Positions 1 through 7,694 of a stretch of DNA of 32,183 nucleotides are shown in pieces (position 1 is the stretch's first letter; every line of letters starts with the position of its first letter). Origin of the DNA: an uncultured Faecalibacterium sp. (lineage in GTDB: Bacteria > Bacillota > Clostridia > Oscillospirales > Ruminococcaceae); the NCBI GenBank assembly GCA_900551435.1, contig URVW01000022.1, positions 1 to 32,183 of the forward strand, written 5' to 3'. Under the pieces are notes generated by a model. That model was not told where the DNA came from and made no database searches. It saw nothing but the letters and a program-made list of their open reading frames with translations. The position numbers were made by a program, and so were the translations under genes.

Positions 1-87
1 CTAAAATAGGTTCCGTTACAAGTTTTTCGATATTGTTCAATTTTCAAGGTCCTGTAGCGCCTCAGCCAACCGGCTGACGACTTGATT
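1..87 (-). other. rRNA operon leader (pre-16S transcript), partial
   Basis: Read on the minus strand this stretch contains GACCTTGAAAATTGAACAA, closely resembling the conserved motif found in Firmicute rRNA leaders and 16S-23S spacers (CTTTGAAAACTAAACAA type in Bacillus). It follows a strong promoter directly. A small hairpin, TCAGCC-GGTT-GGCTGA, lies at 62-77. No mature rRNA sequence is inside the window, so the 16S gene would begin beyond the left edge. The family resemblance is from memory of rRNA leaders; the placement is inference. Confidence 0.7.
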
Positions 88-116
88 ATTTTACCACAGA
101 AGTGATTTTTTGTCAA
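88..116 (-). promoter_or_regulatory. rRNA operon promoter P2
   Basis: On the minus strand a perfect -35 box TTGACA (111-116) and a -10 box TAAAAT (88-93) are separated by exactly 17 bases. It is the promoter proximal to the rRNA leader. The second of two tandem promoters, an arrangement typical of Firmicute rRNA operons. Confidence 0.85.
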
Positions 117-272
117 GCTCTTTTTTCAGAAGCTTTTGAACTTTCCGAACTTGGACCGCTTCAGGTTTCTCGGTGCTAACCGGAACCTTTCAGCGTCTAT
201 TGGTTCTTTTCTTCAGCTTCCTTGCTGGGACTTCAGAAGTCATTCTTTTGTCTCAGCGCTTGGCGCTCAAGT

Positions 273-301
273 ATAATACCATACCCCCGCCCAGATGTCA
301 A
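273..301 (-). promoter_or_regulatory. rRNA operon promoter P1
   Basis: On the minus strand a perfect TTGACA (296-301) and a TATTAT (273-278) are separated by 17 bases. It lies 185 bases upstream of the second promoter. The stretch between them has no plausible gene; it holds a short hairpin AGCGC-CAA-GCGCT (257-269) just after the likely start site. Confidence 0.8.
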
Positions 302-386
302 CACTTTTTTACAAGTTTTTTCAAGTTTCTTGAAATACGCCTGAGGTTCCTTCATCTCCCCCGCCGGGTGTTTCTTTTTTGGGACA

Positions 387-421
387 CAAAAAGCCCTTCC
401 GCTTTTATAGGCAGAAGAGCT
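387..421 (-). terminator. Terminator of the ABC permease operon
   Basis: On the minus strand an 11-base-pair stem (411-421 with 392-402, two G-T wobbles) with an 8-base loop is followed by TTTTT. It lies 22 bases past the permease stop codon and insulates the rRNA promoters from the upstream operon. Confidence 0.8.
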
Positions 422-443
422 TTCTCTTATATAGGTATAAAGC

Positions 444-2768
444 TCACAGTGTATTCAACGTCTCGCAGATCTCCATTTTCTTGATCCGCTGGGCTGGTAT
501 CACGATCGCTGCCATCGATGCCAGTAAAATAAAGGAAGCCGCAACGCCCAGTTGTCCCCACGGGATCGTCCACGCTTTGCCGAAGTACCCTGTCACGAGT
601 CCCCCATACAGCTGTCGGCTGACTGCCATGCCCGCGATGCTGCCCACGATCAGACCTGAAACGGCATCCGTCAGCGCTTCGGCGGCGACCATCCGAATCA
701 GCTGCCGGGAATCCATGCCAACCGCCCGCATTGCGCCATATTGCTTCATCCGAGCCGTCACGCTCATCGAGATGCTGTTGATGATATTGAACAGCGTGAT
801 CACGGCCAGCATTCCCAAAAAGCTATAGACACCGATCCGCGTCGCGTAAAAGCTTGCGTTGGCTTTCTGATTCAGCTCGCGGCTGTCCTCCACGACGATC
901 TCATCAGACTGATAGCTCTTGATCTCCTCGACCGTCTCCTGCGGGGCGTTTTGTTCCAGCTGAACGCCGATTATATTGTAATTTTGTTTACCCATGATGC
1001 GTTCCAATGTCTGGGGCGAGCAGATGACCGCCCGTTCCGAAACTGCAATGCCCTGCGTCAATGCACCGCAGATCGTCAACTCGACGCCGTTGACCGTGAC
1101 CGTATCGCCCACGCGCAGGGGATTGTCCCGGTCAAACACCGTCAGTGCCAAGCCGTTATCGCCCGCTACGCCGTCCCCGGTCCCCTGTGCCAGATCGTCT
1201 TTCGTCAGTTCGAGCATCGTCTCATCATAGGCGGCAAGGCTCACCGCCTCGACCCCTTCGCGCGAGGATTCCGCCGGGGTGTTCCGGAAGAAGGTGATCC
1301 CATAGGCCCACTTCACGCCCGGAAGCGCTTGAATTTGCTGCAGCATCGCATTATCCATTGTCAATGCGTTATCGTAGCCGACCAATCCAATATCCGGCTG
1401 CCATTTGGCCATCGACGGCATGAGGAACTGCGCAAAGTCCAGCAGAACATGAAACGCGAAGAACAGCACAATGCTCAGGGCAAAGGAAGCCGTCATCAGC
1501 GCCCAGTTCTTTTTTGCCGCCGTGGCATGGTGGACGCCCAGCGCGATTTCAATGTGCTTTGTGCCAAACCGCACGCCATGGCGTTCTTTCGCGCCCTGTG
1601 ACACATTTCCGGAAACCGCTGTCATCGGCGGGACACTGGCCGCACGCTTTGCGGGAGCCTGTGCCGCCAGAAGCACCGTGACAAGGCCCACCACGATGCC
1701 GCACCCGACACCCACCGGGCTGAACATCACGACCGGCATCGTTTCCCATTCACCGCCGATGCCGTACCGCAGGACCGCGCAGACCGTCCAGCTGGCCAGC
1801 GTTCCGAGCAAAAGGCCCAGCGGAATGGCCGTTTTGCACCAATTCAGTGCTTCGAGCCGGACGAAGCGGATAATTTGCGCCTTGCTGGCCCCGATGCACC
1901 GCAGCATTCCGAAGAACTGGGTGCGCTGGGCCACATTGCTGTTCATACTGCCGGAGATCATCAGAACGCCAGCAGCAAGCACCAGCACAAACAGTACTGC
2001 TGCCGCATCGTAAATATTCCGCATCGAAGCCCGGGCACTCAGCCCCAAAAGTCCCATGACCGCGACATTTTCTTCAACATGAAGGGATTCATCCTGCTTC
2101 AGGACGTCTCGCAGCGCAGCCGCCTTTTTCGCGCTCGTGCACTGCACATAGCAGTCCGGTTCGGGCGGGGTCGTGCCGCTTTCGGTCAACAGCGCATCGA
2201 ATGCATCCTTCGTCAGATAGACGCCGATGAGATAGGTCTGATCTTGATAATAGGAAGGGTCGTCCGTTCCCACGCCGACCACGGTGAACGTTTTTTCGCC
2301 CGCCGTGGTGGTCACCGTGACAGTATCCCCCACCGTGACACCCAGCGCTTCGACCGCATTGGGGCTGAGGAGCACTTCGTCATCCTTCTGCGGGAAAATC
2401 CCTTGGGTGACGCCGCTCTCGTACTGCACCAGATAATCTCCGGCGATGCCGTACAAAACCACGCGGCTGTCCTCCACCCGATAGGGTTCGCTTCCATCCT
2501 CATTAAAGGCAGCGCTTTCGCCCACGAACAAAACATCTTCCCGCGCAGAAAGGTCCGCTTCCTGCTGCTGGGACAGGCCGGACACCTTAAAATGCCAGCC
2601 GCCGTGCTTTTCGGTCATGCTGCTCAGTTCCATTTTCAGGAACGCCTCGGCCAGACCGAAGATCGCTGTGACCAGAACCACCGAGATCACGATGCACAAG
2701 ACCGTCATCCGGCTTTGGCGGCGGTGCACTTTGGCCGAGATTGGGACAAGATCGAGATAGTGTTTCAT
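444..2768 (-). CDS. FtsX-family ABC transporter permease, two-module
   Basis: Membrane subunit of an ABC system of the MacB/LolC/BceB superfamily. The 774-residue protein has a first membrane helix at about 21-43, an extracytoplasmic domain to about 250, three helices around 253-275, 312-335 and 348-370 (first FtsX module), then a second helix near 420-445, a second outer domain and a final FtsX module of three helices near the C terminus. This 1+3, 1+3 layout with two outer domains is usual for ~770-residue Firmicute permeases. An ATG nine bases further upstream is unlikely because it abuts the GGAGG; the chosen ATG sits 9 bases after GGAGG and overlaps the ATPase stop as ATGA. Such permeases export peptides or lipids, act as mechanotransmitters or mediate antimicrobial-peptide resistance; the substrate here is unknown. 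The upstream two-component genes suggest a sensed envelope stress. Confidence 0.88.
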   Translation of the reverse strand: MKHYLDLVPISAKVHRRQSRMTVLCIVISVVLVTAIFGLAEAFLKMELSSMTEKHGGWHFKVSGLSQQQEADLSAREDVLFVGESAAFNEDGSEPYRVEDSRVVLYGIAGDYLVQYESGVTQGIFPQKDDEVLLSPNAVEALGVTVGDTVTVTTTAGEKTFTVVGVGTDDPSYYQDQTYLIGVYLTKDAFDALLTESGTTPPEPDCYVQCTSAKKAAALRDVLKQDESLHVEENVAVMGLLGLSARASMRNIYDAAAVLFVLVLAAGVLMISGSMNSNVAQRTQFFGMLRCIGASKAQIIRFVRLEALNWCKTAIPLGLLLGTLASWTVCAVLRYGIGGEWETMPVVMFSPVGVGCGIVVGLVTVLLAAQAPAKRAASVPPMTAVSGNVSQGAKERHGVRFGTKHIEIALGVHHATAAKKNWALMTASFALSIVLFFAFHVLLDFAQFLMPSMAKWQPDIGLVGYDNALTMDNAMLQQIQALPGVKWAYGITFFRNTPAESSREGVEAVSLAAYDETMLELTKDDLAQGTGDGVAGDNGLALTVFDRDNPLRVGDTVTVNGVELTICGALTQGIAVSERAVICSPQTLERIMGKQNYNIIGVQLEQNAPQETVEEIKSYQSDEIVVEDSRELNQKANASFYATRIGVYSFLGMLAVITLFNIINSISMSVTARMKQYGAMRAVGMDSRQLIRMVAAEALTDAVSGLIVGSIAGMAVSRQLYGGLVTGYFGKAWTIPWGQLGVAASFILLASMAAIVIPAQRIKKMEICETLNTL

Positions 2769-3448
2769 TCCCGGCATCCTCCAAAATCCGTCAGTGTGCC
2801 GTCCGAGACTTGCAGGATATGGTCCGCTGTCTGCGCGATGCTTCGGTTGTGGGTGATCATCACGATGGTCTGCTCATACTTGCGGGACGCTTCCTTGAGC
2901 AGGGCAATGACCTCGCTGCTGTTTTTGGTGTCCAGATTTCCGGTCGGCTCGTCGGCCAGAATCAATGCCGGACGGGTCAGCAGGGCGCGCCCGATGGCCA
3001 CGCGCTGCTGCTGGCCGCCTGAAAGCTGGCTGGGCAGATGACTGCGGCGGCTCTTGAGGTCCAGAACGGTCAGCAGTTCTTCCAGATAGGCCGTATCGGG
3101 TTTCTGGTAATCCAGCAGGACCGGAAAAATGATGTTCTGTTCCACGGTCAGTTCCGGGATGAGGTTGAACGCCTGAAACACAAAGCCGATGTTCCGGCGG
3201 CGGAACACAGTCCGTTCCCTCTCTTTCATCTTAAAAATTTCCTGTCCGTCGATGGTCACCGCGCCCGAAGTCGGGGCGTCCAGACCGCCGAGCAGGTTCA
3301 GCAGGGTGCTTTTGCCAGAGCCAGATTCGCCCACGACCGCCACGAACTCGCCCTTTGCCACCGAAAAGCTCGCGTTTTTCAGGGCGTGGACGGCAGTTTC
3401 GCCGCTCCCATAGGTTTTCGAGAGGTTGTTCACTTCCAACAGATTCAT
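2765..3448 (-). CDS. ABC transporter ATPase (LolD/MacB/BceA type)
   Basis: Cytoplasmic ATPase that powers the permease encoded just downstream. The 227-residue protein has Walker A GESGSGKST (40-48), the Q-loop in FVFQAFNL, signature LSGGQQQR, Walker B LILADEP followed by TGNLD, and the switch histidine in MITHN. The TGNLD D-loop and short length are typical of the LolD/MacB group. A Shine-Dalgarno AAGAAGG lies 8 bases before the ATG. It sits 70 bases after the histidine kinase and overlaps the permease start by four bases, so the ATPase and permease are surely co-translated. No convincing promoter was seen in the 70-base gap. Confidence 0.92.
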   Translation of the reverse strand: MNLLEVNNLSKTYGSGETAVHALKNASFSVAKGEFVAVVGESGSGKSTLLNLLGGLDAPTSGAVTIDGQEIFKMKERERTVFRRRNIGFVFQAFNLIPELTVEQNIIFPVLLDYQKPDTAYLEELLTVLDLKSRRSHLPSQLSGGQQQRVAIGRALLTRPALILADEPTGNLDTKNSSEVIALLKEASRKYEQTIVMITHNRSIAQTADHILQVSDGTLTDFGGCRE

Positions 3449-3518
3449 TTTGAAGCCTTCTTTCGTTTCAACTGGCTCAAGGATACCACCCGTTCCTTAC
3501 ATTCTGGTGACTGGTTTC

Positions 3519-4556
3519 CTACAATTTTGTTGGGGTCCGGAAGTTGAGCACAAACTTCGTCCCCTGCCCAAGGGCGCTGTCCACCTCGATGGTCCCACGG
3601 TTCGCCTCCACGATGGCCTTCGCCAGCGGAAGCCCCAGCCCGACGCCCTGCGCTTCCTCGGCAAAGCGGCTGCGGTAAAAGCGCTTGAACAAATGCGGCA
3701 GGTCCTCGGGGTGGATGCCGGCCCCGGTGTCACTCACCTTGACCTGAACGATGGACGCGAACCGACACCACTCCACGGTCACGGTATCTCCGGCGGTGGT
3801 GTGGTCCAGCGCATTTTTGACCAGATTCCGGAACGCTTCCAGCAGCCACACTCGGTCACAGCACAGGGTGATCCCCTCTTCGCCGGAAAACACCAGCGTT
3901 TTCCCTTCCTGCTCGGCCCGCAGGGCAAAGCTCTGGGAAAGCTCCTGCATCATTTCCGACACATTTTCTTCCGCTTTCTCAAACTGGACCGCATCCGCGT
4001 CCAAACGGGCCAGCTTGAGCAGATTCTGCACCAACCGTTCCATCCGGTCCAGTTCCTGTTCCGACAGCGCGGCGAACTGCTGGACTTCCGCCGGGTCTGC
4101 GGCATCTTCCTGCAACAGGCCGTTGTAGATGTTCAGCGCAGCCAGCGGTGTTTTCAGCTGGTGCGAGATGTCCTCGATGGTGTTTTTCAGACGGACTTTT
4201 TCCTGCTTTTCGTTGTCCGCATGGGCGTTCAAGACCGCCGCCAGCGTGTTGACCTCATGGAACAGCCGCGCCGACGCCCCTTCTCCGCTGCATTCAAGGC
4301 GAAGGTCTGTTTCTCCGGCCAAAATGCGCCGGATACGCTCGGAAGCATCTGTCAGCCGTTGTTCCTGCCGGGCCAGAAATCTTCCCGCAATACCCAAAAC
4401 CAAACTGCTCAGCAGCACCCAAGCCAGAAAAAGCCCTGCGCTGAGCCTCCCCGTTTCCGCCCAGAAAACGCCTTCCATCATCAAAAATCCAACGGTCAAA
4501 CCGCCCGCAAGTCCCTGCATCAGCCGCCGGGAATCGGCATCGATCCACCACTTCAT
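3519..4556 (-). CDS. Sensor histidine kinase with short extracytoplasmic loop
   Basis: Membrane-bound kinase that would phosphorylate the adjacent response regulator. The 345-residue protein has two membrane helices (about 13-30 and 40-58) joined by only about eight residues, then a HAMP-like linker (60-112), the phospho-acceptor box SHQLKTPLAAL with His132, and an HATPase domain with N box (NLVKNALDHT), DTGAGI and GVGLGLPLAKAIV. With no outer sensor domain the signal is probably read within the membrane or from a partner such as the neighbouring permease, as known for BceS-type kinases; BceS proteins usually lack HAMP, so this is only a resemblance. It starts 4 bases after the regulator stop, behind AAGGTG, in the same operon. 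Confidence 0.92.
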   Translation of the reverse strand: MKWWIDADSRRLMQGLAGGLTVGFLMMEGVFWAETGRLSAGLFLAWVLLSSLVLGIAGRFLARQEQRLTDASERIRRILAGETDLRLECSGEGASARLFHEVNTLAAVLNAHADNEKQEKVRLKNTIEDISHQLKTPLAALNIYNGLLQEDAADPAEVQQFAALSEQELDRMERLVQNLLKLARLDADAVQFEKAEENVSEMMQELSQSFALRAEQEGKTLVFSGEEGITLCCDRVWLLEAFRNLVKNALDHTTAGDTVTVEWCRFASIVQVKVSDTGAGIHPEDLPHLFKRFYRSRFAEEAQGVGLGLPLAKAIVEANRGTIEVDSALGQGTKFVLNFRTPTKL

Positions 4557-4560
4557 CCGC

Positions 4561-5241
4561 TCACACCTTCCATCGATAGCCTACGCCCCGCACGGTCCGC
4601 AGAAATTTCGGGGTGCTGGGGTCGTCCTCGATCTTGCACCGCAGCCGCCGGATGTAGACGGTCAGGGTATTCCCGTCGATGTAGTCGCCCTCGCAGTCCC
4701 ACAGGCGGCTCAAAATCTGCTGTTTGGTCAGCACGATGTTCGGGTTCTGCAAAAACAAGCTCAGCAGCTTGGTTTCGGCAGCGGTCAACTCGAGCGGTGC
4801 ACCGTTCTTGGACGCCTGACCTTCCAGCAGCCGCAGTTCGATGCCGTTGGAAGCCAGCACCGCGCCGGAACATCCAGCTTCCCCGGCTCGCCGAAGCAGC
4901 GCATTCAGCCGCGAAAACAGCACGCCCAGTTTGAACGGCTTGGTCATATAGTCGTCCCCGCCGAGGTCCAGTCCCATGATAATGTTCGCCTCTTCGTCGG
5001 ATGCCGTCAGAAACAGGATGGGCACATTGGAGCTTTTCCGCACCTGCCGGCAAAAATCGAAACCGGACCCATCCGGCAGACAGACATCCAAGATCAAAAG
5101 GTCATACGGGTTCTGCGCCCACAACTCCCCCGCCTGTTCCAGCGTCCGGGCCGTGTCCAGCTCATAGCCCTGCCGCCGCAGAGCAAAGGCCAGCCCGGTC
5201 ACAAGGCTTTTATCATCTTCCAGCAAAAGCAGCCGTTTCAT
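4561..5241 (-). CDS. OmpR/PhoB-family response regulator
   Basis: DNA-binding partner of the kinase. The 226-residue protein has a receiver domain (1-115) with acidic pair Glu8/Asp9/Asp10, phosphorylated Asp52 in ILDVCLPDG, and Lys101 in YMTKPF, followed by a winged helix (about 130-226) with LTAAETKLLSLF and the C-terminal RTVRGVGYRWKV. Its first gene position in the operon, upstream of the kinase, ATPase and permease, suggests that it controls the operon including itself. AGAGGGAG lies just before the ATG. Confidence 0.93.
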   Translation of the reverse strand: MKRLLLLEDDKSLVTGLAFALRRQGYELDTARTLEQAGELWAQNPYDLLILDVCLPDGSGFDFCRQVRKSSNVPILFLTASDEEANIIMGLDLGGDDYMTKPFKLGVLFSRLNALLRRAGEAGCSGAVLASNGIELRLLEGQASKNGAPLELTAAETKLLSLFLQNPNIVLTKQQILSRLWDCEGDYIDGNTLTVYIRRLRCKIEDDPSTPKFLRTVRGVGYRWKV

Positions 5242-5265
5242 GTTCTCCCTCTTTTCTTTCTTCCT

Positions 5266-5294
5266 ATTATAAAAGCAGCCGTCACGGATTACAA
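5266..5294 (-). promoter_or_regulatory. Promoter of the two-component/ABC operon
   Basis: On the minus strand TTGTAA (5289-5294) and TATAAT (5266-5271) are 17 bases apart, 24 bases upstream of the response-regulator ATG. A perfect -10 box with a partial -35 box would fit an activatable promoter. Confidence 0.7.
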
Positions 5295-5397
5295 CTTACA
5301 GAATTGTCGGAATCTCACCCTGCACAAATCGTTCTCCACAGCAGGACAGGTTTCTTGTACGAACCGCCAAAGAGTGTTAATCTTTTTTGACAAGGGC

Positions 5398-5426
5398 TTG
5401 CAATTCCTAGAGAGTTGGTATAGTAT
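5398..5426 (+). promoter_or_regulatory. Candidate suf operon promoter
   Basis: TTGCAA (5398-5403) and TAGTAT (5421-5426) are separated by 17 bases; an overlapping TATAGT (5419-5424) fits the -10 consensus better but gives a 15-base spacer. A TTGACA at 5387-5392 has no -10 at normal distance. The ambiguity leaves the exact start open, but this is the only promoter-like region ahead of sufC. Confidence 0.5.
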
Positions 5427-5446
5427 AAGGACAGAGAGTTATCCTA

Positions 5447-5475
5447 CCGCGTCACTCGGAATTGACCGAGCGCGG
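5447..5475 (+). promoter_or_regulatory. Hairpin in the suf 5' untranslated region
   Basis: CCGCG-TCA-CTCGG, loop AATTGA, then CCGAG-CGCGG forms a ten-pair stem with a three-base bulge, ending 12 bases before the sufC Shine-Dalgarno GGGAGGT (5488-5494). It lacks a run of T, so it is not an ordinary terminator. It could stabilise the message or be a binding site; this is inference. Confidence 0.5.
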
Positions 5476-5501
5476 TTTATCGTTACTGGGAGGTAGATTC
5501 T

Positions 5502-6260
5502 ATGAGCAGTCCCCTGCTGGAAGTCAAAGATTTACAGGTCACGGTCGGCGAGGAGCAGAAAGTGCTTCTGGACGGCCTGAACCTTACCGTCAACGCCGGT
5601 GAGACCCACGTTCTGATGGGCCACAACGGCGCGGGCAAGTCCACCCTGATGAGCGCCCTGATGGGCGACCCCCGCTATACCATCACCCGCGGCAGCATCT
5701 TCTTCCGCGGTCAGGATGTCACCCACGAGAGCGCCGATGTCCGCGCACGGCTGGGCATGTTCCTGTCGTTTCAGACGCCGGAAGAAATTCCCGGCATCAC
5801 GCTGGAAAACTTCCTGCGCACCGCACAGAACGCCATCACCGGCAAGCCGGTCAAGGTGTTCGCGTTCCGTAAGGAGCTGGCTCAGCAGATGGAAGCCCTT
5901 GGCATGGACCCGAGCTATGCCGAGCGTTATCTGAATGTCGGTTTCTCCGGCGGCGAGAAGAAAAAGAGCGAGATCCTGCAGCTTTTGATGCTCAAGCCCA
6001 AGCTGGCCTTGCTGGATGAGACGGATTCGGGCCTCGATGTCGATGCCGTCAAGACCGTGGCGCAGGGCGTCCGCGCTTACCACAACGAGGAGAATGCCCT
6101 CATCATCATCACCCACAACGCGAAAATTCTGGAAGGGCTGAAGGTGGATTACGTCCATGTTCTGGATGATGCCCACATCGTCCGCACCGGTGACGGAAGC
6201 CTGGTCAACGAGATCATCGAGGAGGGCTTCCACGCGCTGAAGGAGGACGAAGCGAAATGA
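5502..6260 (+). CDS. sufC: Fe-S cluster assembly ATPase SufC
   Basis: Cytoplasmic ABC-type ATPase of the SufBCD scaffold that assembles iron-sulfur clusters. The 252-residue protein has Walker A GHNGAGKS (40-47), the SufC-type signature FSGGEKKK (148-155), Walker B LALLDE (168-173) followed by the characteristic TDSGLD, and switch His205. Length matches the family (about 250). First gene of the sufCBDSU operon, with GGGAGGT 7 bases before the ATG; its stop overlaps the sufB start as ATGA, which implies translational coupling and balanced subunit levels. Confidence 0.97.
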   Translation: MSSPLLEVKDLQVTVGEEQKVLLDGLNLTVNAGETHVLMGHNGAGKSTLMSALMGDPRYTITRGSIFFRGQDVTHESADVRARLGMFLSFQTPEEIPGITLENFLRTAQNAITGKPVKVFAFRKELAQQMEALGMDPSYAERYLNVGFSGGEKKKSEILQLLMLKPKLALLDETDSGLDVDAVKTVAQGVRAYHNEENALIIITHNAKILEGLKVDYVHVLDDAHIVRTGDGSLVNEIIEEGFHALKEDEAK

Positions 6261-7675
6261 GAGCCTTTGAGACTGAAAAGACCGATGTTGCCGAGGTAGA
6301 CCGCAGCATTTACGACATCAAGGACGCCGCCAACGCCGCCTTTGAGGTCAATTCCGGCCTGACCCCCGACATCGTGGCCAAGATTTCCGAGGAAAAGCAC
6401 GACCCCGAGTGGATGCGTGAATTCCGCCAGAAGAGCCTTGAAATTTACAACAAGATGCCGGTGCAGAACTGGGGGCCTTCCATCGAAGGGCTGGACATGC
6501 ACAACATCGTCACCTACGTCCGTCCCAACACCGAGATGCGGGGCAAGTGGAGCGAGGTCCCCGAGGACATCAAGAACACTTTCGAGCGTCTGGGCATCCC
6601 GCAGGCCGAGCGGGCTTCGCTGGCCGGTGTCGGCGCGCAGTATGACTCTGAGGTGGTCTACCACAACGTCAAGGCTGAGGTCGCCGCGCAGGGCGTCGTT
6701 TACACCGACATCGAAAGCGCCCTGAACGGTCCCTATGCCGGCATGGTGAAGAGCCACTTCATGAAGCTGGTCCCGCCCACCGACCACAAATTCGCGGCCC
6801 TGCACGGCGCGGTGTGGAGCGGCGGCTCCTTTGTGTATGTGCCCGCCGGGGTGCATGTGGAGATCCCGCTGCAATCCTACTTCCGTCTGAACGCCCCCGG
6901 CGCGGGCCAGTTCGAGCATACCCTCATCATCGTGGACAAGGGTGCATATCTGCACTTCATCGAAGGCTGTTCGGCCCCGAAATATAATGTTGCCAACCTC
7001 CACGCGGGCTGTGTCGAAATTTACGTCGGCGAAAATGCCCGGGTACGCTATTCGACCATCGAGAACTGGTCGAAGAACATGTACAACCTGAACACCAAGC
7101 GTGCCAAGGTCGAAAAGGGCGGCACGATCGAATGGGTGTCGGGTTCTTTCGGCTCCCACACCTCCTGCCTGTATCCCATGAGCATTCTGGCGGGCGAGGG
7201 TGCGCGCATGGAGTTCACCGGCATCACCTTCGCGGGCGCAGGACAGGACCTCGACACGGGCGCAAAGGTCGTCCATGCAGCCCCCAACACCAGCTCCCAC
7301 ATCACGACGAAGTCCATCGCGCGGGACGGCGGCATCTCGAACTTCCGCAGTTCTGTCACCGTTCTGCCCAACGCAAAGAACAGCCGTTCGGCCGTCTCCT
7401 GCGAATCCCTGATGCTGGATGACCGTTCCCGTTCCGATACCATCCCCGAAATGGACATCCGCTGCGACGCGGTGGATGTCGGCCATGAAGCAAAGATCGG
7501 ACGCATCAGCGAGGAAGCCGTGTTCTATCTGATGAGCCGCGGCATGAGCGAAGAAGATGCCCGTGCCCTCATCGTGGGCGGCTTTGCGGAGCCGATCGCC
7601 AAAGAGCTGCCCGTGGAGTACGCCGTGGAAATGAACAACCTCATCCATCTTGAGATGAAGGGCAGCATCGGCTGA
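6257..7675 (+). CDS. sufB: Fe-S cluster scaffold protein SufB
   Basis: Core scaffold subunit that binds SufC and SufD and carries the nascent iron-sulfur cluster. The 472-residue protein has the N-terminal helical part, the right-handed beta-helix core with the conserved segments FVYVPAGV, EGCSAPKY, GSHTSCLYPMS and SCESLMLDDRSRSDTIP, and the C-terminal EEAVFYLMSRG helical tail. Cysteines in EGCSAP and in SCESLML align by motif with residues implicated in sulfur transfer and cluster binding in E. coli SufB. Length agrees with the usual 465-495. It starts inside the sufC stop (ATGA), and sufD follows after 19 bases. Confidence 0.97.
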   Translation: MRAFETEKTDVAEVDRSIYDIKDAANAAFEVNSGLTPDIVAKISEEKHDPEWMREFRQKSLEIYNKMPVQNWGPSIEGLDMHNIVTYVRPNTEMRGKWSEVPEDIKNTFERLGIPQAERASLAGVGAQYDSEVVYHNVKAEVAAQGVVYTDIESALNGPYAGMVKSHFMKLVPPTDHKFAALHGAVWSGGSFVYVPAGVHVEIPLQSYFRLNAPGAGQFEHTLIIVDKGAYLHFIEGCSAPKYNVANLHAGCVEIYVGENARVRYSTIENWSKNMYNLNTKRAKVEKGGTIEWVSGSFGSHTSCLYPMSILAGEGARMEFTGITFAGAGQDLDTGAKVVHAAPNTSSHITTKSIARDGGISNFRSSVTVLPNAKNSRSAVSCESLMLDDRSRSDTIPEMDIRCDAVDVGHEAKIGRISEEAVFYLMSRGMSEEDARALIVGGFAEPIAKELPVEYAVEMNNLIHLEMKGSIG

Positions 7676-7694
7676 GAGGAGGGCCGGAGGTTTT

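Noticed and set aside
173..484. A 103-codon open frame on the plus strand at the left end
   Set aside because: It covers the rRNA promoters and the permease terminator on the other strand, has no Shine-Dalgarno and its product shows no recognisable features.
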